A DNA stretch of 64,000 bases, taken from positions 434,001 through 498,000 of the forward strand of contig NZ_CP049888.1 of the NCBI RefSeq assembly GCF_011304355.1. The letters are read 5' to 3'. Below, one piece after another: positions 1 to 8,192 of this stretch (position 1 is the first letter of the stretch; each line of letters starts with the position of its first letter). The DNA comes from Weissella coleopterorum (GTDB lineage Bacteria; Bacillota; Bacilli; Lactobacillales; Lactobacillaceae). Both the position numbers and the translations under genes were made by a program. The notes below the pieces were generated by a model. The model ran no database searches. It saw only the letters and a list, made by a program, of their open reading frames with translations, and was not told the origin of the DNA.

Positions 1-330
1 TATAAATTGAATTATATATAATACTGTTGATATGAATGAATAATAAATGAAAAAAGGTTTTAATGTTACTTTTTAAGTTACAGGTTGTTACTATTGTAAT
101 TATATTGTAAAATAAGAGTCAGTAATGAAAAATAATAAATTTAAAATCATGGACCTTAAAACTAAGGTAATGTTTAAAACTTACTTGGTCTGATAATTAG
201 CCAGTCATGAATTTAATCAAACCATCAACATGGTTAAGGATTATCGCGTGTACTTTAACTAGTTCAATAAAAATTAAAATAAATCCATTTAACTGATGTA
301 GCAGTCACTTAAATGTCTTGAGGTTTTGGA
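1..330 (+). promoter_or_regulatory. Upstream region and promoter of murA
   Basis: This AT-rich stretch has no convincing gene. A good sigma-A promoter is visible: TTGTTA at 85-90, a 17-base spacer, and TAAAAT at 108-113. That would give an untranslated leader of roughly 210 nt before murA. The 14-mer TTAGCCAGTCATGA at 197-210 recurs at 1708-1721 in the cshA leader. The ribosome binding site for murA is GAGG at about 319-322. The previous gene lies outside the window. Confidence 0.5.
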
Positions 331-1608
331 ATGAAGAAATTAATTATTCACGGCGGACGCCGATTAAGTGGAGAAGTAACCATTGGTGGAGCAAAGAATT
401 CAACGGTTGCTTTGATTCCGGCATCAATTTTGGCAGACTCAGTTGTTAATTTTGATAGTGTACCGGATATTTTGGATGTTTATAACCTTCAAATTATTAT
501 GCGCTCAATGAATGTTCAATCAAGTTTTGCTAATGGAGAACTAATGATTGACCCAACGGCAATTGAAGAAGCAGAACTCCCTTCAACAGCAATTAAGAGT
601 CTTCGGGCTTCTTATTACTTCATGGGTTCTTTATTAGGACGTTTTGGACGTGCCGTTGTGACGTTCCCAGGTGGTGATAATATTGGTCCACGTCCAATTG
701 ACCAACACGTTAAGGGATTTGAAGCATTAGGGGCTGAAGTTGAATACGACGATGATACAGTACGTATTACTGCACCCAATGGATTGCATGGGACACGTAT
801 TTATATGGATATGGTTTCCGTGGGAGCGACGGTCAACACGATTTTGGCAGCTGTTAAGGCAGAGGGAACGACCATCCTAGAGAACGCTGCTAAAGAACCT
901 GAAATTATTGATTTAGCGACTTTCTTAAATAATATGGGAGCTAAAATTCGTGGAGCTGGAACGGATACAATCCGTATTGTTGGTGTTGAAAAGTTGATCT
1001 CAAACAACGTTCACACAGTGATCCCTGATCGGATCGAAGCGGGAACCTATTTGTCCATGGCAGCGGCGCAGGGCGATGGAGTCTTAGTAAAGAATATTAT
1101 TCCAGAACACTTGGAGGCTTTCATTGCTAAAATGATTGAAGCTGGTGTGAAATTGGATGTCCATGAAGATAGTATTTATGTTCCGAAGACAGACCATTTT
1201 AATGCGATTAAAATTAAAACGACACCTTTCCCGGGATTTGCGACTGATCTGCAACAACCCATTACACCTTTATTGACCCTAGCGGATAAAGAAAGTGTAA
1301 TCACTGAAGAAATTTATCCAGAACGGACACGGCATATTCCAGAGTTGAATAAATTAGGGATGGATATTGATAATCTTTCTCATGGGTTAATTGCAATTCG
1401 ACCTAGCACTCAGTTGATGGGAAATAGTGTTTCGGCGGCCGAGATTAGAGCAGGGGCATCACTAGTCATCGGTGGTTTGATGGCGGATGGTCAAACGGTA
1501 ATTAAAAATTCTGAGCACATTCTGCGCGGATATGACCGTTTGATTCAAAAAATAACGCAATTAAATGGTGATATTCGGATTGAAGAGTCAGATGAACCAA
1601 TGCATTAA
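331..1608 (+). CDS. murA: UDP-N-acetylglucosamine 1-carboxyvinyltransferase (MurA family)
   Basis: This enzyme transfers enolpyruvate from PEP to UDP-GlcNAc, the first committed step of peptidoglycan synthesis in the cytoplasm. The 425-residue length is normal for MurA, and the N-terminal IGGAKNS segment (residues 18-24) is the usual substrate-binding motif. The catalytic loop reads GGDNIGPRPIDQH around residues 114-126. Most MurA proteins have Cys where this one has Asp116, the residue alkylated by fosfomycin. Asp at this position is known in naturally fosfomycin-resistant MurA enzymes, so resistance is inferred. Many Firmicutes carry two paralogues (MurA1 and MurA2/MurZ), and this could be either. 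A terminator follows at 1623-1656, so it is probably monocistronic. Confidence 0.95.
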   Translation: MKKLIIHGGRRLSGEVTIGGAKNSTVALIPASILADSVVNFDSVPDILDVYNLQIIMRSMNVQSSFANGELMIDPTAIEEAELPSTAIKSLRASYYFMGSLLGRFGRAVVTFPGGDNIGPRPIDQHVKGFEALGAEVEYDDDTVRITAPNGLHGTRIYMDMVSVGATVNTILAAVKAEGTTILENAAKEPEIIDLATFLNNMGAKIRGAGTDTIRIVGVEKLISNNVHTVIPDRIEAGTYLSMAAAQGDGVLVKNIIPEHLEAFIAKMIEAGVKLDVHEDSIYVPKTDHFNAIKIKTTPFPGFATDLQQPITPLLTLADKESVITEEIYPERTRHIPELNKLGMDIDNLSHGLIAIRPSTQLMGNSVSAAEIRAGASLVIGGLMADGQTVIKNSEHILRGYDRLIQKITQLNGDIRIEESDEPMH

Positions 1609-1622
1609 TCATAAATTTTAAA

Positions 1623-1656
1623 AAAAGAGGTCGTTTCTTTGGAAACGATCTCTTTT
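1623..1656 (+). terminator. Rho-independent terminator after murA
   Basis: A 15-bp stem (one G-T wobble) with loop TTTG, followed by a T run. It lies 14 bases after the murA stop codon. Confidence 0.9.
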
Positions 1657-1658
1657 AT

Positions 1659-1894
1659 ACTATGTAACAATGATGCATCGAAATGAGCATGCTTATTTAC
1701 TTGCGATTTAGCCAGTCATGATTAAAACACCTTGTAATTTGTGATTATAAAGGGTAAACTAAATAGGTTGTAAAAAATGCCTTGCCAAAGGTCAATTCGT
1801 TATTAAGTCACCGGATTGTGACCAGGTTGACTCTTTGTTCAAAGCATTTTCATTTAGTACGCGATACGAGATTTATCGCAATTGGAGGAAGATT
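1659..1894 (+). promoter_or_regulatory. Leader region of cshA
   Basis: This 236-base gap carries several small hairpins: GTCAC/GTGAC near 1807-1822, and GCGAT/ATCGC at about 1861-1880 just before the ribosome binding site. It also holds the second copy of the 14-mer TTAGCCAGTCATGA (1708-1721). A long structured leader is common for cold-inducible RNA helicase genes, but I cannot identify a known RNA family here. Confidence 0.35.
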
Positions 1895-3469
1895 TTGAAG
1901 TTTTCAGAATTAGGTCTCACAAAAGACCTACTTACAGCCATTGAAAAACATGGCTATGTCGAGGCAACACCAATTCAAGCCGAAACAATTCCCTTAACGC
2001 TAGCCGGTAAGGATGTCATCGGTCAAGCTCAAACCGGAACTGGTAAAACAGCTGCGTTTGGGTTGCCTATTTTAGAGATGATTGATAGTAGTCGTCAAGT
2101 TCAAGCTTTGGTAGTTTCACCAACGCGTGAATTAGCGATTCAAACGCAAGAAGAATTATTTAAATTAGGACGCGACAAGCGTGTCCGCGTGCAAGCTGTC
2201 TTTGGTGGAGCTGATATTCGCCGCCAAATTGATGGTTTGAAGCGGGGAGTCGACATCGTTGTTGGAACTCCTGGTCGCTTAATTGACCATATCCGTCGTG
2301 GAACCATTGACCTTTCACATGTCCGGACTTTAGTTTTGGATGAAGCTGATGAAATGTTAAATATGGGATTCTTGGAAGATATTGAATCAATTTTGAAGGC
2401 TGTGCCAAGTGAACGACAAACTTTGTTGTTCTCAGCAACGATGCCACCGGCAATCAAGCGGATTGGTGTTCAGTTCATGACGGAACCTGAACACATTCAA
2501 GTAGCTGCTAAAGAATTGACAACGGACTTAGTTGATCAATACTATGTTCGAGTACGCGAGCCGGAAAAGTTTGATACTTTGACTAATATTTTGGCTGTGC
2601 AACAACCAAAATTAGCAATTTTGTTTGGTCGGACAAAGCGCCGAGTTGATGAATTAACTCGTGGCCTAGAATTACGCGGCTTTAAAGCTTCAGGAATTCA
2701 CGGTGACCTAACGCAACAAAAGCGTACCCAAGTTTTGAAGTCTTTCAAAGCTGGTGAGATTCAAATCTTAGTGGCAACCGACGTTGCTGCACGTGGATTA
2801 GATGTTTCTGGTGTAACGCACGTTTATAACTTTGATATTCCACAAGAATCAGAATCATACGTTCACCGAATTGGTCGGACAGGACGTGCTGGGTCTCACG
2901 GAACTTCAGTTACGTTTGTTACTAATTCTGAATTAGATTACTTAAAGGACATTGAGAAGCTTACTAAGAAGCGGATGTTGGCCTTGAAGCCTTACTCACA
3001 TGAAGAAGCTGTGGCTGCTCGAATGAAGACTGCAGTCCAAGATGTGGATGCTGTGGTCAAAACGGTTGATGCAAACTTAGTTTCAGAAGAAGTTGATGAG
3101 CTATTAGAAAAGTATGATATTCGTACTTTGGCTGCAGCTGCATTGGCTGCTTCAGCTAATATCGCTGAAATTGATGCTGAATTTGATTTGACCCGTGAAC
3201 GTCCATTGCCAAACAAACGCTTTGGTCGTGGTGGATCACGTGGTGGTGGATCACGCGGTAACTACCGTGGTGGCAATCGTCGTTCTGGTAGTGGTGGTGG
3301 ATCACGCGGTGGTCGTCGTGAAGAAAATGGTAACCGTGGTGGTGGTCATGATTCAGAACGTCGTAAGTCATATGACCGTGGTTCACGGACTGGATCAGGA
3401 GACCGTTCACAACGTGGTTCACGCCCAGTTGGACGTCGTAAGTTTGTAATTCGCGAGAATGATAAATAA
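1895..3469 (+). CDS. cshA: DEAD-box ATP-dependent RNA helicase (CshA type)
   Basis: This helicase unwinds RNA and takes part in mRNA turnover, ribosome assembly and cold adaptation. I chose the TTG start at 1895 because GGAGG lies 7 bases upstream and the protein then begins with the family's KFSELGL Q-motif region; the 20-codon extension upstream has no ribosome binding site. The 524 residues show AQTGTGKT (motif I), PTRELA (Ia), DEAD (II), SAT (III) and HRIGRTGR (VI). The C-terminal tail of about 80 residues is rich in Gly, Arg and Ser (RGG-type) and probably binds RNA. It stands alone between two terminators. Confidence 0.95.
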   Translation: MKFSELGLTKDLLTAIEKHGYVEATPIQAETIPLTLAGKDVIGQAQTGTGKTAAFGLPILEMIDSSRQVQALVVSPTRELAIQTQEELFKLGRDKRVRVQAVFGGADIRRQIDGLKRGVDIVVGTPGRLIDHIRRGTIDLSHVRTLVLDEADEMLNMGFLEDIESILKAVPSERQTLLFSATMPPAIKRIGVQFMTEPEHIQVAAKELTTDLVDQYYVRVREPEKFDTLTNILAVQQPKLAILFGRTKRRVDELTRGLELRGFKASGIHGDLTQQKRTQVLKSFKAGEIQILVATDVAARGLDVSGVTHVYNFDIPQESESYVHRIGRTGRAGSHGTSVTFVTNSELDYLKDIEKLTKKRMLALKPYSHEEAVAARMKTAVQDVDAVVKTVDANLVSEEVDELLEKYDIRTLAAAALAASANIAEIDAEFDLTRERPLPNKRFGRGGSRGGGSRGNYRGGNRRSGSGGGSRGGRREENGNRGGGHDSERRKSYDRGSRTGSGDRSQRGSRPVGRRKFVIRENDK

Positions 3470-3493
3470 ACTTTTAATTAACTAATAACAGAG

Positions 3494-3537
3494 GCTCAAC
3501 TATTTCAATGTGTTACATTGATGGTAGGGCTTTTTTT
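3494..3537 (+). terminator. Rho-independent terminator after cshA
   Basis: GCTC/GGGC base, then a longer stem with TCAATGT/ACATTGA and a GTT loop, followed by seven T residues. Confidence 0.85.
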
Positions 3538-3694
3538 GTGGAATAATTGAGAATTTAAATAAGGGCTGATTAGCAAATTCTAGCCGAATCTTCCGTTGAA
3601 AATATGATAAAATTGAGTAATTAAATCCGATTAATAGCGTTGATCAATTTCAATTGATTCGATGACGCTAAGATGATCAATAAGGGGAAATTTC

Positions 3695-4993
3695 ATGATA
3701 TTTGGTAATGGGATTGATATTCAAGAAATATCGGCAGTAGAAGAATTAGCATTGAGACAGCCAAACTTTATTCAAAAAATTTTAACACCCACTGAAATAG
3801 ATTTGTATGCGGATAAGTCGGGAAAGCACCAGGCAGAATTTTTAGCAGGACGCTATGCTGCTAAAGAGGCATACAGCAAAGCTCTTGGGACGGGATTAGG
3901 CGCTGAGGTGAACTGGCAACAGTTAGAAGTTTTAAATGATGAACATGGTAAGCCATATTTTAAAATGCACCCCCGGCACAATGATTTAATTGTGCACCTT
4001 TCGATTTCGCATTCCGGTAATCTAGTTAAAACGGAAGTATTACTTGAAAATTTCCCAAATACAGAAATCCCGATCAGTACCCATCGTTCGGCATGGATTG
4101 AAGTTTCCCAGGCGGCGGTGGCCCATAATATTAAGATGGTCAAAGAAATTAGTGGCGCCAAACGCTTTATGGCCATTTTAAAGGCGAATGCTTATGGACA
4201 TGGAATGCCACAAATGGTTGAAGCTGCGCGGAATGGAGGAGCTGATGCTTTTGGAGTAGCGACTTTAGATGAAGCAATTTGGTTACGTCATTTTGGAGTT
4301 CAAGAACCAGTTCTTGTTTTAGGAATTATCGAACCCGAACAAGTTCAGTTAGCTCGACAACATCAAATTATTGTTCCAGTGGCTAATTTAGCATGGCTAA
4401 ACGCTGCACAGAAGTGGTTACCAGACGAAGTAGGTGGTAGCCCATTACTGATAGCATTAGCAGTAGATACAGGTATGACTCGAATCGGAATTAGAACGGC
4501 AGTCGAATTAGATCAGACTTTGAAAACCATTAATGCCGATCAACGATTGAAGTTGCATAGTATCGGAATGCATTTTGCAACTGCTGATACTAAGAATGAG
4601 GCATATTTTGAAAAGCAATTAGCACGTTGGCATGTTCTAACCGATGATCTCGATTTGCCAGAAGGGATTTGGCGCCATTTAGCAAACTCCGGGACAGCTT
4701 TGTGGCACTCCAATCCTTCGACTGATGTTATACGGATTGGTGCAGCAATGTATGGTTTCGATTCTTCACAAGGCAACTTAGCCCATCGTGATTTAAAACC
4801 CGTTTTGAGCTTAAAAGCTAAATTAGTACAAGTTAAACAAGTGGAAGCCGGTATTTCGGTTTCATATGGAGCGACATATACAACTAAAGATAAAACATGG
4901 ATAGGGACAGTTCCATTAGGGTATGCCGATGGGTATTTACGTAAGCTTCAAGGGGCTACGCTCTCTTACCAGATGGGCGTCATGTGGAAGTGA
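3695..4993 (+). CDS. acpS: Holo-ACP synthase read in frame into alanine racemase
   Basis: Residues 1 to about 118 (3695-4048) are AcpS, which moves 4'-phosphopantetheine from CoA to a serine of acyl carrier protein. GIDIQEI (residues 6-12) and AGRYAAKEAYSKALGTGLG (51-69) are its Mg/CoA motifs, and SISHSG near 103-108 closes the domain. The frame then continues without a stop or any internal ATG, GTG or TTG into alanine racemase, so it reads as one fused ORF. The ORF ends early at 4993 through a frameshift. acpS next to alr is the usual order in Bacilli, but they are normally separate genes. One extra A near 4046-4052 would split them, giving alr its own TTG start with GGAAG upstream. The fusion may therefore be an artefact. 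Confidence 0.8.
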   Translation: MIFGNGIDIQEISAVEELALRQPNFIQKILTPTEIDLYADKSGKHQAEFLAGRYAAKEAYSKALGTGLGAEVNWQQLEVLNDEHGKPYFKMHPRHNDLIVHLSISHSGNLVKTEVLLENFPNTEIPISTHRSAWIEVSQAAVAHNIKMVKEISGAKRFMAILKANAYGHGMPQMVEAARNGGADAFGVATLDEAIWLRHFGVQEPVLVLGIIEPEQVQLARQHQIIVPVANLAWLNAAQKWLPDEVGGSPLLIALAVDTGMTRIGIRTAVELDQTLKTINADQRLKLHSIGMHFATADTKNEAYFEKQLARWHVLTDDLDLPEGIWRHLANSGTALWHSNPSTDVIRIGAAMYGFDSSQGNLAHRDLKPVLSLKAKLVQVKQVEAGISVSYGATYTTKDKTWIGTVPLGYADGYLRKLQGATLSYQMGVMWK

Positions 4994-5187
4994 TCGGACG
5001 GATTGCGATGGATCAGTTAATGGTGGCATTACCCCAAGAAATGCCGGTTGGGACGGTGATTACATTAATTGGATCAGCAGGCGATCAGCATGTGACGTTA
5101 GAAGACTTAGCTGATCGTTTGGGCACCATTCCGTATGAAGTTGCGACGAGTTTATCTGTGCGCTTGCCCCGGTATTTAGTTGATTAA
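4049..5187 (+). pseudogene. alr: Alanine racemase, interrupted by a frameshift
   Basis: Alr interconverts L- and D-alanine with pyridoxal phosphate and supplies D-Ala for peptidoglycan. The PLP lysine lies in AILKANAYGHG, and the second catalytic residue, Tyr, in VSYGATY. The main frame stops at 4993, but the C-terminal 67 residues (with GRIAMDQ and ending at 5187) are intact in another frame. The shift falls at CTCTCTT (4961-4967): one added T, or removal of one CT, restores RKLQGATL followed by LPDGRHVEVIGRI. Alr is normally essential unless another D-Ala source exists, so a sequence error or a very recent mutation is more likely than an old pseudogene. Confidence 0.8.
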
Positions 5188-5206
5188 TTAATAAATGAGG
5201 GATAAA

Positions 5207-5584
5207 ATGCAGGAGAATAAGCAGAAAATCAAAGAAATTCGTTGGGGTGAAATTTGGTACGCTAATTTGGAAAATGGCCGCATTGGTTCTGAGCAAGGTG
5301 GCATTCGACCGGTTTTAATTGTGCAAAATAATGTGGGGAATTTATATGCCCCAACTACGATTGTTATCCCGATTTCGACTAAGAAAATTAAAAAAAGTCT
5401 TCCAACACATGTGAAATTAGCGGCCGAATTAACAGGAACGGGCATTAATCGAAATTCGACCTTGTTGATAGAACAAATTCGGGTCGTTGATAAAAAAAGA
5501 TTGCAGGATCGTTTAGGCAGGTTAGCCGAGCCTCAAATGGCTGCGGTACGTACTGCGTTAGCAGTTAGTTTAGGCTTTGATTAA
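5207..5584 (+). CDS. mazF: Type II toxin-antitoxin toxin, MazF/PemK family
   Basis: MazF-family toxins are sequence-specific mRNA endoribonucleases. The protein shows RWGEIWYANL, GSEQGGIRPVLIVQNN (with the catalytic-region Arg) and PISTKK, all typical of the family. I prefer ATG 5207 (125 residues), with GAGGG 5 bases upstream, over ATG 5195, which has no ribosome binding site. It follows alr by only 19 bases, the common acpS-alr-mazEF neighbourhood of Bacilli. I see no antitoxin (MazE-like) ORF beside it: the preceding gene is alr and the next is trpS. The antitoxin may be elsewhere or lost, or this copy may act differently. Confidence 0.85.
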   Translation: MQENKQKIKEIRWGEIWYANLENGRIGSEQGGIRPVLIVQNNVGNLYAPTTIVIPISTKKIKKSLPTHVKLAAELTGTGINRNSTLLIEQIRVVDKKRLQDRLGRLAEPQMAAVRTALAVSLGFD

Positions 5585-5641
5585 ACATATATTATTATTA
5601 AAAATTTATAACGGACGAGAGCGTCTAGAAGGTAGGAAAAT

Positions 5642-6658
5642 ATGACTGAGCAAAAAGTATTATTAACTGGAGACCGGCCAACTGGTAAATTACACATAGG
5701 ACACTATGTGGGTTCGCTTAAAAATCGGGTGGCAATGCAAAATTCAGGCGAATATAATCCGTATATTATGATTGCTGACAAGCAGGCCTTTACAGATAAT
5801 GCTCGTGATCCACAGAAAATTCATAATTCTTTATTGGAAGTGGCATTAGATTATTTAGCTGTGGGGATTGATCCACAAAAAACCACGATCTTTGTCCAAT
5901 CTGCGATTCCAGAACTGTCTGAATTAACGGAATATTTTTTAAACTTAGTTTCTATTGCACGCCTACAACGGAATCCAACTGTTAAAACGGAAATTCAACA
6001 AAAAGGGTTTGGTGAATCAATTCCGGCAGGTTTCTTTATTTATCCTGTATCACAAGCTGCCGACATTGCGCTCTTTAAGGGTGAAGTGGTACCAGTAGGT
6101 GATGATCAGGAACCAATGTTGGAGCAAACCCGTGAATTAATTCGAACTTTTAATCGAACCTACGATGTTGATATTCTAAAAGAACCGCAAGGAATTTTTC
6201 CGCCAAAGGGGCAGGGAAGGATTCCGGGACTAGATGGTGTGAAGATGTCTAAGTCTTTAGGGAATGCTATTTACTTGAGCGATTCTCAAGATGAATTATG
6301 GAATAAAATTAAGTCAATGTATACTGATCCAACCCATGTTAAAGTGGATGATCCAGGTCATGTTGAAGGGAATATGGTCTTTACTTATCTTGATATTTTT
6401 GATCCTGATACTAGTAAGGTAGCAGAGTTGAAGGCACAATATCAACAGGGCGGATTAGGCGATATGAAATTAAAAAAATATCTATTTGAAGTTTTAGATG
6501 CTGAACTAACACCAATTCGGGAACGCCGGGCTGAATTTGCGGCAGATCGCGAAGCGGTCCTAGCTATGCTGGCAGAAGGATCAAAACGAGCGCGCCAGAC
6601 AGCACAGACCACAATGCATGAAATTCGTGAAGCAATGGGGATTGAATACTGGAATTAA
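5642..6658 (+). CDS. trpS: Tryptophanyl-tRNA synthetase
   Basis: This class I aminoacyl-tRNA synthetase charges tRNA-Trp. The HIGH signature appears as LHIGHYVGSL (residues 17-26) and the KMSKS loop as VKMSKSLGNAI near residue 200. The 338-residue length is normal. The start is supported by AAGGTAGG 5 bases before the ATG. A short palindrome (GACGAGAGCGTC) lies at 5614-5625. No T-box leader is seen upstream, so it is probably co-transcribed with ppx, which starts 20 bases later. Confidence 0.96.
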   Translation: MTEQKVLLTGDRPTGKLHIGHYVGSLKNRVAMQNSGEYNPYIMIADKQAFTDNARDPQKIHNSLLEVALDYLAVGIDPQKTTIFVQSAIPELSELTEYFLNLVSIARLQRNPTVKTEIQQKGFGESIPAGFFIYPVSQAADIALFKGEVVPVGDDQEPMLEQTRELIRTFNRTYDVDILKEPQGIFPPKGQGRIPGLDGVKMSKSLGNAIYLSDSQDELWNKIKSMYTDPTHVKVDDPGHVEGNMVFTYLDIFDPDTSKVAELKAQYQQGGLGDMKLKKYLFEVLDAELTPIRERRAEFAADREAVLAMLAEGSKRARQTAQTTMHEIREAMGIEYWN

Positions 6659-6678
6659 ATTTAATTTGAGGTAATAAC

Positions 6679-7629
6679 ATGGGTTATTTAGCAATTGTAG
6701 ATTTAGGTTCAAACTCAACCCGTTTTGTAATTGAAAAATTACAGGCGGATGGGACTTTTCAAGAGATTGAGCGCATTAAAAGAGACACTCGTTTGGCTGA
6801 AGGCATGGAACAAAACGGCGGACGATTAACAGAAGTTGCGATGCAGAGAGTTTTCGATGCGGTCGCCGAATTTCAAGCAATTGTGCAGACTTATCAAGAT
6901 TTAGAAATCATCGGGATAGCTACTGCCGCCGTTCGCGAGGCCAAAAATCAGGCACAATTTGTCAAACGGTTACAAGAAAATTACCAATTTGAAATTCGGG
7001 TCCTGACCGGTGATCAAGAGGCGTACTATGATTATTTAGGAGCGATGTCTGCCTTGAATCATATTAACAATGCTTGGCTTCTGGATACTGGCGGGGCTAG
7101 TATTGAATTAGTTGGGATTGAGGATCGAATGGCCGTTAATTTCATTAGTTTACCCTTTGGGGCAGTTAATTTAGCGGAACGGTTTAATCTTAATGGTCCC
7201 GAATCCATTGATGGCGTGGCTCTCACTGAGGCTGAGCAATATATAGATCAGGAATATGATGTTTTACCTTGGCTAGAATGTGATCAACAACCCATTATTT
7301 TACTAGGGGGGGCTAATCGGACCTTAGCACGTTTAGATCGGATGAGACAAGGTTATGAAGATTATGGAAGTTTTCACGGCTATCAGATGGCAGTTGATCA
7401 AGTGCAAACGATCTTTGATGATTTACGTAAAATGAATCATCAGGAACGCGCCGCCATATTGGGGGCGGAAGCGAATCGAGCTGACATTATTATCAGTGGT
7501 TTGTTACCACTAATGCAGCTTGTCGAAGTCACAGGGACGACGAAAGTGATTTTTTCATCATCAGGGGTTCGTGAAGGAATTTTGCAAGAGTATCGACTGG
7601 AGCATGACACAATAATTAGCAACCTATAA
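6679..7629 (+). CDS. ppx: Ppx/GppA family exopolyphosphatase
   Basis: This family belongs to the sugar kinase/Hsp70/actin superfamily and removes phosphate from polyphosphate or pppGpp. The N-terminus AIVDLGSNSTRFVIEKL carries the first phosphate loop, and LLDTGGASIELVG near residue 135 the second. At 316 residues it contains the two catalytic domains only and lacks the C-terminal HD-like domain of longer Ppx. Which of polyphosphate or pppGpp is the substrate cannot be told from sequence. A terminator follows at 7638-7667. Confidence 0.85.
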   Translation: MGYLAIVDLGSNSTRFVIEKLQADGTFQEIERIKRDTRLAEGMEQNGGRLTEVAMQRVFDAVAEFQAIVQTYQDLEIIGIATAAVREAKNQAQFVKRLQENYQFEIRVLTGDQEAYYDYLGAMSALNHINNAWLLDTGGASIELVGIEDRMAVNFISLPFGAVNLAERFNLNGPESIDGVALTEAEQYIDQEYDVLPWLECDQQPIILLGGANRTLARLDRMRQGYEDYGSFHGYQMAVDQVQTIFDDLRKMNHQERAAILGAEANRADIIISGLLPLMQLVEVTGTTKVIFSSSGVREGILQEYRLEHDTIISNL

Positions 7630-7637
7630 TTGAACAC

Positions 7638-7667
7638 AAAAAGGTAACTTGGAAAAGTTGCCTTTTT
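7638..7667 (+). terminator. Rho-independent terminator after ppx
   Basis: A 13-bp stem, AAAAAGGTAACTT paired with AAGTTGCCTTTTT, ending in a T run. Confidence 0.9.
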
Positions 7668-7713
7668 GATTAAAAATAAATTAAAAAATCGAAGCAAAAA
7701 TGAGATCAAACTA

Positions 7714-7742
7714 TTGAAAGCGATTACAAAGGATGCTATAAT
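7714..7742 (+). promoter_or_regulatory. Sigma-A promoter with embedded cre box
   Basis: TTGAAA (7714-7719), 17 bases, TATAAT (7737-7742). The 14 bases at 7715-7728, TGAAAGCGATTACA, match the CcpA consensus TGWAANCGNTNWCA at every fixed position and overlap the -35 box and spacer. Transcription should start near 7749 and be repressed by CcpA with good carbon sources. This is inference from the motif. Confidence 0.75.
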
Positions 7743-7773
7743 ATAGATATTCCAAAGAAAGGTGGTAAAGAAT

Positions 7774-7845
7774 TTGGAAGAATCTAAAACTTCAACTGAA
7801 TCGACTTTAACTAAACCATTCTTACACAGGAGCATATCACAGTAA
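7774..7845 (+). CDS. Possible 23-residue peptide
   Basis: A TTG start with AAAGGTGG 9 bases upstream opens a 23-codon frame rich in Ser, Thr and Glu at the start and basic near the end (TKPFLHRSISQ), with a stop at 7843. It is the first ORF of the cre-controlled transcript. I do not recognise it. In the neighbouring frame the reading continues (YTGAYHSNELGYSVSFKDKH), so it could be the start of a decayed, frameshifted gene. The good ribosome binding site is the only real support. Confidence 0.3.
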   Translation: MEESKTSTESTLTKPFLHRSISQ

Positions 7846-8192
7846 TGAATTAGGATATAGCGTATCATTTAAAGATAAACATCAGGCCATGAGTAGGTCA
7901 ACCTAATGTCATTAGCAATCAGATTTATTACCAAACATCATAGTCATACAGCTTTACGCCTAGAATGATGTAAGTATATGTTTTCGATAATAAACTGCTC
8001 CGGATATGACTTAATTATTTTTGATTAAGATGTGTCAGTGTGGGACTTGTTGAAGTAGATTTGGTTTAGGTAATATCAACGACAGGTGTTTAGGACTGCA
8101 GCCTAGACCTTTGGTATTATCAAATGACAATTGAATATAGGGTGGTAAATAGTCCTTCCTTGAAAATATCAATCACGTATTTTCTAAAGTGG

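Noticed and set aside
3156..3449. Two ORFs rich in His/Val within the cshA tail
   Set aside because: They come from the Gly/Arg repeat region read in other frames; the biased composition is an artefact.
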